Below, in pieces: positions 54,697 through 62,453 of a stretch of 64,000 nt of DNA. Source of the stretch: Coriobacteriaceae bacterium (GTDB lineage: Bacteria > Actinomycetota > Coriobacteriia > Coriobacteriales > Eggerthellaceae); NCBI GenBank assembly GCA_015062685.1, contig SUUE01000001.1, forward strand, positions 147,704 through 211,703. Direction: 5' to 3'. Under the pieces are notes generated by a model. The model was given only the letters and a program-made list of their open reading frames with translations. It did not search any database and was not told where the DNA came from. Both the position numbers and the translations under genes were made by a program. How positions within the stretch are numbered: the stretch's first letter is position 1; each line of letters begins with the position of its first letter.

Positions 54697-55332
54697 CTAC
54701 TTCTTGGAACCGACGCGGCGCTCGGTGCCTTCGCGCAGACGGGCGAGGTTGCCACGATGGGCCCAGAAGACGGTCAGGCCCGCGATGGTGCACAGCAGGA
54801 CCGCAGGCCAGTTGCCCCAGAACACCCAAAGCGAGAGAAGGGGGCAAGCGAGCGCGGCGGCAATCGAGCCGACCGATACGTACCTGGTGGCCACGACAAG
54901 CACAGCGAAGATGAGCAGCTCGATGATCGAGGGGACGACGCCGTACGTCACGAACAGGCAGCCGATGGCGACCGCGATGCCCTTCCCACCCTTGAAGCCG
55001 AGCCAGGGGCTGAAGACGTGGCCCCATACGCACCCGAGGAACGCGACTGCCGTAGCAACGCCCACGAGGCCGCCTTCGAAGCCGGCGGCCTGGGCGATCC
55101 ACAGCCCGATGAAGCCCGAGAGCAGGCCCTTGCCGAAATCGAGGACGAACACGGCATAGCCGCCCACCTTGCCCATGGCGCGGATGGCGTTCGTCGTGCC
55201 GATGTTGCCCGACCCCACTTCGCGCAGGTCCTTGCCGTAAAACACCTTCGAAATCACGAGCCCCCAAGGCACCGACCCCAGCAGGAACGCAATTGCGAAT
55301 ATAGCCACAAACTGCAAAACGATTCCTTTCAT
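54697..55332 (-). CDS. plsY: Acyl-phosphate:glycerol-3-phosphate acyltransferase
   Basis: A 211-residue membrane enzyme with about six spans. Signatures GSVPWG, the glycerol-phosphate loop GSGNIGTTNAIR and GFKGGKGIAVA, and NLARLREGTERRV at the end. It makes lysophosphatidate from acyl-phosphate, feeding PlsC. ATG 55332 follows AGGAA. A 339-bp repeat-filled gap separates it from der. Confidence 0.95.
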   Translation of the reverse strand: MKGIVLQFVAIFAIAFLLGSVPWGLVISKVFYGKDLREVGSGNIGTTNAIRAMGKVGGYAVFVLDFGKGLLSGFIGLWIAQAAGFEGGLVGVATAVAFLGCVWGHVFSPWLGFKGGKGIAVAIGCLFVTYGVVPSIIELLIFAVLVVATRYVSVGSIAAALACPLLSLWVFWGNWPAVLLCTIAGLTVFWAHRGNLARLREGTERRVGSKK

Positions 55333-55368
55333 GAATGATTACAAGTATTGTAACCGTTTTGCGCAAGA

Positions 55369-55391
55369 GGACGCGCGGAGCGCGCCCCTAC
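55369..55391 (-). repeat. REP element (type GCGCGC)
   Basis: Minus-strand GTAG plus the GGGCGCGC/GCGCGTCC stem, just upstream of plsY. Confidence 0.8.
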
Positions 55392-55421
55392 GGGCAATCA
55401 GGAAACGGTGAGAGAGTATTT

Positions 55422-55642
55422 GCCGATGTGGGCGCAAGGTCAGCGAGGATAACTCGAACGGGCCGATGTGGGCGCAAGGTCAGCGAGGATAACTCGAACG
55501 GGCCGATGTGGGCGCAAAAGTCAGCGAGAGCGCCCCTGGTGCCCGAGATTGACTTGAAAGCCAAGCGCATAGGCCTTCGGGCCATGCGCGCCGGCTTGAA
55601 AGTCAAGATCGGGTGCCAGGGGCGCTCGCAGCGTCGAGCAGT
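55422..55642. repeat. 40-bp tandem repeat leading into a long imperfect inverted repeat
   Basis: A 40-bp unit containing GCCGATGTGGGCGCAAGG and TCAGCGAGGATAACTCGAAC occurs at 55422-55461 and 55462-55501, with a third partial copy from 55502. From about 55524 to 55629, GCGAGAGCGCCCCTGGTGCC and a near complement form the second copy of the family seen at 28166-28303, bounded by the same GTCAGCGAGA and CGCAGCGTCGAG flanks. Confidence 0.85.
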
Positions 55643-55667
55643 TGCGCTGGTCGTAGACCAGCGCAAC
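55641..55667 (-). terminator. Hairpin after der
   Basis: GTTGCGCTGGT and ACCAGCGCAAC pair perfectly with a 5-base loop, five bases after the der stop on the minus strand. There is no T-run. Confidence 0.5.
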
Positions 55668-55671
55668 CAAC

Positions 55672-57000
55672 CTAATCCTTCTTCTTAAATTTGAACCTAA
55701 CCGGCGTGCCCTCGAGGTCGAAATGCTTGCGCATGCGGTTCTCGAGGTAGCGCTCGTAGTTGTCGTCCACGATGTCGGGGCGATTGGCGAAGAACGTGAA
55801 CACGGGTGGGCACGTGCCCGTCTGCGTGATGTACTTCATGCGCAGCATGGCCTTGCCCTTGCTGATGGTGTGGCCGGTCTCGCGGATCTCGGCGAGCCAG
55901 GCGTTCAGCTGGTTCGTGGGGATGGTCTTGGAGTAGTTCGCGTAGGCGCGGTCGATGGCCTCCCAGATCTTGTGCACGTTCTTACCGCTCAGCGCGGAGA
56001 TAGCCACGACGGGAGCGTAGCCGACGTACATCATGCGGTCCTGCACGCGCTCGCGGATCTCGAGCTTGGCCTCGGGCCCGTCAACGATGTCCCACTTGTT
56101 GAGCGCGATGACCATGGCGCAGCCGCGGTCGAGCGCGAAGCGCGCAACGCGCTGGTCCTGGTCGGTTAGGCCGATCGAGCCGTCGATGACGAGCACGGCC
56201 ACGTCGGCGCGGTCGATGGCGCGCATGGCGCGCACAAAGCCGTAGTACTCCACGTCCTCGTCGATCTGCCCCTTGCGACGCAGGCCGGCGGTGTCGACGA
56301 TGGTGTAGCGCTTGCCGTCGTGCTCGACGGGCGTGTCGATGGCGTCGCGCGTGGTGCCCGCGACGTTGGAAACGATGGAGCGGTCGCCCGTGGTCATCTT
56401 GTTCGTGAGCGACGACTTGCCCGCGTTCGGACGGCCGATGATCGCCACGTTGATGCCGGAATCCTCCACGCCCTCTTGCTCGGCGCGCTCGACGGCACCC
56501 GTCTCATGCAGGTGCTTGACCACCTCATCGAGCAGGTCGCCCGTGCCGTAACCATGAATGGACGACAGCGGGAATGGGTCGCCAAGGCCGAGCGAGTAGA
56601 ACTCGTACATGCCGTCGTAGCGGTTGGGCGTGTCGAGCTTGTTCACCGCGAGGATGACGGGCTTCTTCGACTTCCTGAGCAGGCGCGCAACCTCCTCGTC
56701 ATCGGCGTTGATGCCCGTTTTGCCGTCCACGATGAGCACGATGACGTCGGCTTCGTGCGTCGCGGTGAAAGCCTGGTTCGTGATGGACGCCTGGAAGTCG
56801 TCGTCGCCGCCGACCTCGATGCCGCCCGTGTCCACGAGCGTGAACGTTACGCCGTTCCAATCCGCTTCGTGGTAGGAGCGGTCGCGCGTGACGCCGCGCA
56901 TCTCGTGCACGATCGCGTCATCTGCGCCGATGATGCGGTTGACGAACGTCGATTTGCCGACGTTCGGGCGGCCCACGACCGCCACGAGTGGTAATGCCAT
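55672..57000 (-). CDS. der: GTPase Der (EngA)
   Basis: A 442-residue 50S assembly GTPase with two G domains in tandem: GRPNVGKST/DTGG/NKLD and GRPNAGKSS/DTAG/NKWD, then a C-terminal KH-like domain ending RFKFKKKD. ATG 57000 follows the DUF512 gene by 9 bp. The block DUF512-der-plsY-gpsA is a conserved Gram-positive arrangement. Confidence 0.97.
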   Translation of the reverse strand: MALPLVAVVGRPNVGKSTFVNRIIGADDAIVHEMRGVTRDRSYHEADWNGVTFTLVDTGGIEVGGDDDFQASITNQAFTATHEADVIVLIVDGKTGINADDEEVARLLRKSKKPVILAVNKLDTPNRYDGMYEFYSLGLGDPFPLSSIHGYGTGDLLDEVVKHLHETGAVERAEQEGVEDSGINVAIIGRPNAGKSSLTNKMTTGDRSIVSNVAGTTRDAIDTPVEHDGKRYTIVDTAGLRRKGQIDEDVEYYGFVRAMRAIDRADVAVLVIDGSIGLTDQDQRVARFALDRGCAMVIALNKWDIVDGPEAKLEIRERVQDRMMYVGYAPVVAISALSGKNVHKIWEAIDRAYANYSKTIPTNQLNAWLAEIRETGHTISKGKAMLRMKYITQTGTCPPVFTFFANRPDIVDDNYERYLENRMRKHFDLEGTPVRFKFKKKD

Positions 57001-57009
57001 GATGAATTC

Positions 57010-58584
57010 CTAACTCGCTATGAGCGCGATGATTTCGCCGAAATAGTCCTTAGGGGAACAGGATACCATGTGGAGCGCACGACCTGCGGTTTTCTCAATA
57101 TCCGCAAGAGTCATATCGTCGAGCGTGAGGCCGTCGTCGTTGAACACGACCCGCGGCACGAGGAAAATGGGTTGCAACGGTTGGCCGTTTGATGCGGGAA
57201 GGGAATCGTTTGTAGGGGCGCACTCCGTGCGCCCGCCGCCGAAGGCGGCACGTTGCGGCTCGATTTGATGCGCCATCGCGCATGCGCCCTTCGGGCGCGG
57301 GCGCTCGGGGAGCGCCCCTACCGCACTTCCACCGAATTCCCCGAAGCATTCCGGCGACCAACCCGTTTCGTCAGAGAGGTCCCGGATGGCGTTTCCGATG
57401 TCCTGGCCGACGAGCAGGCCCGTGACGTCGACGTTTCCGCCGAAGAAGCGGTTCTCCACGTAGAGCGGCCGGAAGCAGTCGCCTATGCCCGACTGCGCTA
57501 TCAGCCGGTCGAGGAACTCGCGCTGCGCGTATCCGGCCACCATGCGCACGACCTTGCCGGCATCGCGAAGGGCCCGCGCGCAACCGGCGATGGTGCCGTC
57601 GGCCTCCGCCGCCTCCCATTCGTCGACGGTGGAGCGGATGATCCCGATGCCGTCCTCGAACATGCTGAAGTCGCCGTAGTGCGAGGCGGCGGGCAGGTTG
57701 TCCACGACGTCGCCGCGGTAGGCGTTGCGGTAGAACTCGTCGGCAGCGAAGACCCAGGGGTCGCCTCGCTCCTCGAGGGCGCGTTCCTGGAAGGGCTCGA
57801 CGATTTCGAGCAGCGCGCGCGACGACTCGGCGTCGTTGAAGCTGTGGTCGAACACCCGCTGGTGGCAGGTGTAGCCCAGGGGCACGATGCCCACGCCGAG
57901 GATGCCCGGGCGCTCGTAGGCCCACGCGAGCGTCTCGCGCAGGCGCTCGCCGTCGTTCTCCCCCGGCACGAGCACCACCTGCGCGTGGAACTCGATGCCC
58001 GCAGCGAGCAGCCGGTCGAGCACCTCCACGCCATGCTGGGCGTGCTTGCCGATCATGTGGCGGCGCAGGCCCTCGTCGATCACCTGCAGCGATACGCGCA
58101 GCGGCGTGATGCGCTGCTCGATGATGCGCGCCTCGTCCTCGGGCGTGATGTTCGTGAGCGTGACGAACGTGCCCACGAGGAAGCTCAGCCGGAAGTCGTC
58201 GTCGCGCAGGTAGAGCGACGGGCGCATGCCCTTGGGAAGCTGCCGCATGAAGCAGAACGTGCAGGCGTTGCGGCACTGCTTCACGCCGTCGAACACGAGG
58301 CCGTCGAACTCGATGCCCCAGCTCTCGCCGGGGTCGCGCCAGAGCTCCACCTCGCCGGCCTCGCCATCGAGGTCGACGTAGCCGAGCGTGATGCATTCCT
58401 CGGAAGTGAGCCAGCGCCAGTCGATCACGTCGCGCAGCGGCTCGCCGTCCACGCTCGTGATGAGGCACCCCGGCTCGAACCCGGCGTCGTAAGCGGGGGA
58501 ATCGACCTCGACGGCAGCGATCCTCGCGCGCGGCGCCTCATGGGCCGACGCTCTCTCGATATCCTTGCTCGGATACTGGCTCAC
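57010..58584 (-). CDS. DUF512/PDZ radical SAM-like protein with internal REP insertion
   Basis: A 524-residue protein starting at GTG 58584, which overlaps the ispH stop by 4 bp and has GGAAG four bases upstream. An N-terminal PDZ-like domain (AAVEVDSPAYDAGFEPGCLITSVDGEPL) precedes the cluster motif CRNACTFC and a DUF512 domain. Between residues about 420 and 465 the coding sequence carries a plus-strand REP (57212-57234) and a minus-strand REP (57299-57321). They are translated in frame as Ala/Gly/Arg/Pro-rich filler, after which the family sequence resumes at FLVPRVVFNDDGLTLDD. The role of the family is unknown, though it is usually next to der. Confidence 0.85.
   Translation of the reverse strand: MSQYPSKDIERASAHEAPRARIAAVEVDSPAYDAGFEPGCLITSVDGEPLRDVIDWRWLTSEECITLGYVDLDGEAGEVELWRDPGESWGIEFDGLVFDGVKQCRNACTFCFMRQLPKGMRPSLYLRDDDFRLSFLVGTFVTLTNITPEDEARIIEQRITPLRVSLQVIDEGLRRHMIGKHAQHGVEVLDRLLAAGIEFHAQVVLVPGENDGERLRETLAWAYERPGILGVGIVPLGYTCHQRVFDHSFNDAESSRALLEIVEPFQERALEERGDPWVFAADEFYRNAYRGDVVDNLPAASHYGDFSMFEDGIGIIRSTVDEWEAAEADGTIAGCARALRDAGKVVRMVAGYAQREFLDRLIAQSGIGDCFRPLYVENRFFGGNVDVTGLLVGQDIGNAIRDLSDETGWSPECFGEFGGSAVGALPERPRPKGACAMAHQIEPQRAAFGGGRTECAPTNDSLPASNGQPLQPIFLVPRVVFNDDGLTLDDMTLADIEKTAGRALHMVSCSPKDYFGEIIALIAS
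57212..57321. repeat. Inverted REP pair inside the DUF512 gene
   Basis: A plus-strand REP (57212-57234, stem GGGCGCAC/GTGCGCCC) and a minus-strand REP (57299-57321, stem GGGCGCTC/GAGCGCCC) face each other across 64 bp that include GCCGCC-GAA-GGCGGC. The reading frame stays open through the insert. Confidence 0.9.
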
Positions 58585-59417
58585 AGGGCTTCCAGACGTG
58601 CGGTCACAGCGCTGATCTGGTCTTCCGGCGTGGAAGCGCCAGCAGTCACACCGACGGTCTCGCATCCCTCGAGCCACGAGGGGTCGATCTCGTCCGCGCT
58701 CTCGATGTGGAACGACCGCGCGCAGCCCGCCGCGCAGATCTCGGCGAGGCGCGTCGTGTTCGACGAGTTCCTGCCGCCGATGACCACCATAGCGTCAACC
58801 TGCCCCGCCAGCTTGGCCGCGGCGTCCTGCCTGCGGGTCGTGGCAGAGCAGATGGTCCTCTTCACGATGGGCTCGACGCCCTGAGCGCGAACGGCCTCCA
58901 CAACGGCCTCGAGGTTCTCGCGACGCTGCGTGGTCTGCACGACGATGCCGACAGGCGGCTGAAGGCCTGCGGGCACGTCTTCGGGCGAGGGAACGACGTC
59001 CACGTTCGCGCCCGCCCGCTCCGCGTAGGCGCGCAGGCCCTCCACCTCGGGGTGGCCGGCCTCCCCCACGACGATCACGCGGCATCCCTCGCCGGCAAGG
59101 TCGGCCGCCGCTTTCTGCGCGCGCGCCACGTGCGGGCACGTGGCGTCCACGACGTCGAAGCCGCGCTCCGCGATGCTCTCGTAGACATCGGGCGTCACGC
59201 CATGGCTCCTGACGATGACCGTTCCCCCGCTCACGTCATCGAGGCTGGCGGCCACGTTCACGCCCTGCGCCTCGAGGGCGGCAACGGCCCCGGGGTTGTG
59301 GATGAGCTGCCCGAGCGTGCTGACGCCTCCCTGACGACCTGCGGCCTCGTAGGCCATGTCCAGCGCGCGCTGCACGCCATAGCAAGCGCCTGCATGTTCC
59401 GCGAGAATGACGTTCAA
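58581..59417 (-). CDS. ispH: 4-hydroxy-3-methylbut-2-enyl diphosphate reductase
   Basis: A 278-residue Fe-S enzyme for the last MEP-pathway step. The three cluster Cys are in EHAGACYGVQRA (Cys12), VDATCPHVARAQ and RTICSATTRRQ, and HNPGAV and TCPH-region His are present. The start is TTG 59417 with AGGAGG five bases upstream. It lies between plsC (9-bp gap) and the DUF512 gene (4-bp overlap). It completes, with ispD and ispF, the MEP genes visible here. Confidence 0.95.
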   Translation of the reverse strand: MNVILAEHAGACYGVQRALDMAYEAAGRQGGVSTLGQLIHNPGAVAALEAQGVNVAASLDDVSGGTVIVRSHGVTPDVYESIAERGFDVVDATCPHVARAQKAAADLAGEGCRVIVVGEAGHPEVEGLRAYAERAGANVDVVPSPEDVPAGLQPPVGIVVQTTQRRENLEAVVEAVRAQGVEPIVKRTICSATTRRQDAAAKLAGQVDAMVVIGGRNSSNTTRLAEICAAGCARSFHIESADEIDPSWLEGCETVGVTAGASTPEDQISAVTARLEAL

Positions 59418-59426
59418 GCAAGCCTC

Positions 59427-60275
59427 CTAGGACAACAGCGCGGCCACCTCTTCCGAGGTCAGCCTCGGAATGGGGTGCTCGGCGAACGTTTGCGTGAAAT
59501 CCTTGTCGTCGGGGAAGAGCGCCGCCATGTCCACCTCTTCGGGCGCCTTGTGCTGGAACATGGCGAAGCACTCGCGCAGCGCATACCACACGCAGGCGTC
59601 CAGGCGCTCGTCCTTGGGAAGGAAGTCGAAGTCGCTCAGCATGACGGGGTTGCCGAACTCGACGGTGACCTTGGGGAAGCGCACGCGTTCGCCCTTCACC
59701 TTGATTTTGTCCACGTTGTGCACCGCCATGGGGAGGATGGGCGCCTTGCCCATGCGCGCGATGAGCGCTGCGCCGCCGTGCACGCGCGGGGCCACCGAGC
59801 CCTTGCCGCGGCGCGACCCCTCGGGCATGATGCCCACGATCTCGCCGTTCTTGAGCATGCGCGCGGCGCGCTTGACCGCCAGGCGGTCGGCCGAGTCACG
59901 TTTGATGGGGAACGCGCCGATGTGCGCGAAGATCCACCCGAGCGCGGCGTTCGCCTCGAACAGCGAGTCGCGCGCGATGAAACGCGGCCAGCGCTTCGGG
60001 AACATGGACAGGTACATGAACACGACGTCCAGGTAGGAGGTGTGGTTGCTCACGACCACCACGCCGCCCTTCTCGGCGAGCGCCTCCAGGCTCTGGCGGT
60101 TCTCAACGTCGTAGCGCCAGCACACCTTGGCGATGGCGGACACGACGCCCACGATGACGCAAGCGGGCCCGCGCCAGAAGCGCTTCTTGCCGTTGTCGTA
60201 TTCGTCCACGCCGAAGGGACTGTCGAAATACTCGGCGTATTTCTCCTCGTAGCGTGCCAGTTCTTTATCGGCCAT
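59427..60275 (-). CDS. plsC: 1-acyl-glycerol-3-phosphate acyltransferase
   Basis: A 282-residue membrane-associated acyltransferase with the NHTSYLD motif (NHx4D), FPIKRDSADR and PEGSRRGKGS. It makes phosphatidate after PlsY. The first 60 residues are an extra Glu/Tyr-rich stretch before the hydrophobic segment. GGGG lies eight bases before ATG. It follows cmk by 18 bp. Confidence 0.93.
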   Translation of the reverse strand: MADKELARYEEKYAEYFDSPFGVDEYDNGKKRFWRGPACVIVGVVSAIAKVCWRYDVENRQSLEALAEKGGVVVVSNHTSYLDVVFMYLSMFPKRWPRFIARDSLFEANAALGWIFAHIGAFPIKRDSADRLAVKRAARMLKNGEIVGIMPEGSRRGKGSVAPRVHGGAALIARMGKAPILPMAVHNVDKIKVKGERVRFPKVTVEFGNPVMLSDFDFLPKDERLDACVWYALRECFAMFQHKAPEEVDMAALFPDDKDFTQTFAEHPIPRLTSEEVAALLS

Positions 60276-60293
60276 GGTTTCTACCCCTGTTAT

Positions 60294-60965
60294 TTACATC
60301 GCCTTCTTCGCGAGGGCACACACCTCGTCGATGACCTCTTGCATGGTCATGTCGGACGAATCGATGTGCACGGCGTCGCTGGCGGGCTTGAGCGGGGATG
60401 CGGCGCGCGAGGAGTCCAGCTCGTCGCGGCGCACGATGTCTGCGAGCACCTCATCGAAGTCGGTCGAGCCGACGCCGCGCTGCTCGTTCTGCAGCACACG
60501 CCTCTTCGCGCGGGCCTCGTTGGAGGCCGTCAGGAACACCTTCACCTCGGCGCCGGGAAACACGACCGTACCGATGTCGCGGCCCTCCACCACGTAGTCG
60601 CCGGCGTTGCCGATTCGCTGCTGCTGTGCCACGAGCGCCTCGCGCACGGCGGGCACCGCAGACACGGGGCTCACGGCATGGTCGATCTCGCGCGTGCGGA
60701 TGGCCTTCGTCACGTCCGCGCCGCCGATGGAGACCCCCACTGGCTTCGGGTTGCCCTCCTCGTGAGCGAACTCGATCTCGCGCGTGCGCGCGATCTGGCC
60801 GAGCGCCTCGGCATCGTCGAAGCTGACGCCGTCCTGCACAGCCTGCCACGCAACCGCTCGGTACATCGCGCCCGTGTCCAGGCACGAGAAGCCGAGGATG
60901 CGCGCGACCTCCACGGACACGCTCGATTTACCGGCCCCGCTGGGGCCGTCGATAGCTATGATCAT
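60294..60965 (-). CDS. cmk: Cytidylate kinase
   Basis: A 223-residue (d)CMP kinase: P-loop GPSGAGKSS, LDTGAMYRAVAW (CMP site), VEGRDIGTVVFP and RRDELDSSRAASPL. It makes CDP and dCDP. The ATG overlaps the aroA stop by 4 bp, a common pairing. Confidence 0.96.
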   Translation of the reverse strand: MIIAIDGPSGAGKSSVSVEVARILGFSCLDTGAMYRAVAWQAVQDGVSFDDAEALGQIARTREIEFAHEEGNPKPVGVSIGGADVTKAIRTREIDHAVSPVSAVPAVREALVAQQQRIGNAGDYVVEGRDIGTVVFPGAEVKVFLTASNEARAKRRVLQNEQRGVGSTDFDEVLADIVRRDELDSSRAASPLKPASDAVHIDSSDMTMQEVIDEVCALAKKAM

Positions 60966-62290
60966 TTGCTAAGCCTTTCCATATCTTCAAGAAAATCGGG
61001 GTAGCTCACGTCGACGCACTCGAAGTCCTTGATCGTGACGGGCACCTTGCCCGTCAGGCCCACGAGCGACCACGTCATGGCGAGCCGGTGGTCTCCGCGC
61101 GAATCGAACACGAGCCCCTCGGGCACCTCGAGCCCCGGCTGGCCCTCGATGAACAGGTCGGCGCCCTCGGTCCAGGCATCCACGCCCAGCTGCGCCAGGC
61201 CCTTCACGATGGCGTCCAGGCGGTCGGACTCCTTGGCGCGCAGCTCCTCCACGTTGCGGAACACGGTGATGCCGTGCGCGTGAGCGGCCACGAGCGAGAG
61301 CACGGGCACCTCGTCCACGAGGCTCGCAATCTTATGCCCGGGTATCTCGCACCCATGTATGCCGGGCGAATAGCACGCGGAGATGGTGCCGTACGGTTCC
61401 TTGCCCGCGCTGCCGGTGTGTCGGGTCGTCACGTCGACGCCCATGCGCTCGAGCGTGATGAGGAAGCCCGTGCGCGCGGTGTTCAGGCTGACGTTCTCGA
61501 TGTGGACGGCGCTGCCTGGCTTGAGCGCCGCGGCGCACGCGATGAACGCTGCCGACGACGGGTCGCCGGGCACGCGGATTTCCGCGGAATGCATCTTGGC
61601 GGGGCCCTTCACCTGCGCGGTGCGCTCCCCCGCCGTCGTCTCGACGCCGTATTCGGGGAGCATGAGCTCGGTGTGGTTGCGCGAGACGGACGGCTCGTTG
61701 ATCTCGGTAACGCCGTTCGCATAGACGCCGGCCAGCAGCACAGCCGTCTTGAGCTGGGCCGAAGCCATGGGCGAATCGTACTTGATGGCCTTGAGGCACT
61801 TGGTGCCATGCTCCGTGATGGGAAGCGTCTCCGCACCCGCGGGGTCGAAGTCCACGCCCATCTTCATGAGCGGCGCCGTGATGCGCCTCATGGGGCGCTT
61901 GGACAGAGACTCGTCGCCTTCCAGGCGCACGTCGATCTCCCACGGTGCGAGCACGCCCATGAGCAGGCGCGCCGTCGTGCCCGAATTGCCGCAGTAGATG
62001 GGCCCGTCGGGCTGCTTGGGGCCTTCCGCGCCCCAGCCCTCGATGCCGCCGGCGAGGCTGCCGTCTATCTGCTTCTCGAGCGCGACCTTGGCGCCCAGCT
62101 TCTGGACGGCGCCGATGGACGCCCTGACGTCGCTCGAATCGAGCACGCCCTCCAGCCGCGAGGTGCCCTCGGCCATGGCGGAAAACAGGATCGCGCGGTG
62201 CGAAATCGATTTATCACCCGGCACCGAGCATGTGCCGTCGAGCGGACCGTGCAGCGGTTCAATTACTTTTGGTTTGCGTTCGTCAGACAT
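60962..62290 (-). CDS. aroA: 3-phosphoshikimate 1-carboxyvinyltransferase (EPSP synthase)
   Basis: A 442-residue shikimate-pathway enzyme. It has PGDKSISHRAI (shikimate-3-phosphate site), YCGNSGTTARLLMG, GDPSSAAF, VDEVPVLSLVAAHA and KESDRLDA. ATG 62290 has AAGGAG six bases upstream; longer in-frame starts are unlikely. It heads the eight-gene run down to gpsA. Confidence 0.96.
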   Translation of the reverse strand: MSDERKPKVIEPLHGPLDGTCSVPGDKSISHRAILFSAMAEGTSRLEGVLDSSDVRASIGAVQKLGAKVALEKQIDGSLAGGIEGWGAEGPKQPDGPIYCGNSGTTARLLMGVLAPWEIDVRLEGDESLSKRPMRRITAPLMKMGVDFDPAGAETLPITEHGTKCLKAIKYDSPMASAQLKTAVLLAGVYANGVTEINEPSVSRNHTELMLPEYGVETTAGERTAQVKGPAKMHSAEIRVPGDPSSAAFIACAAALKPGSAVHIENVSLNTARTGFLITLERMGVDVTTRHTGSAGKEPYGTISACYSPGIHGCEIPGHKIASLVDEVPVLSLVAAHAHGITVFRNVEELRAKESDRLDAIVKGLAQLGVDAWTEGADLFIEGQPGLEVPEGLVFDSRGDHRLAMTWSLVGLTGKVPVTIKDFECVDVSYPDFLEDMERLSK

Positions 62291-62453
62291 GGTTAGCTCC
62301 TTTGCGCTCGAGCGAGCTCTTCGCGAAGGCCGCACCCTTGCGGATTCGCGCTTCGCTTACTGGCATTCTATCATCTTGCACGCGCTTCGCACGCGTCTAC
62401 ACGAGCGCGTCAGACGACATGCCGAAAGCGTTACATTACATGCGGTTGGAAGG

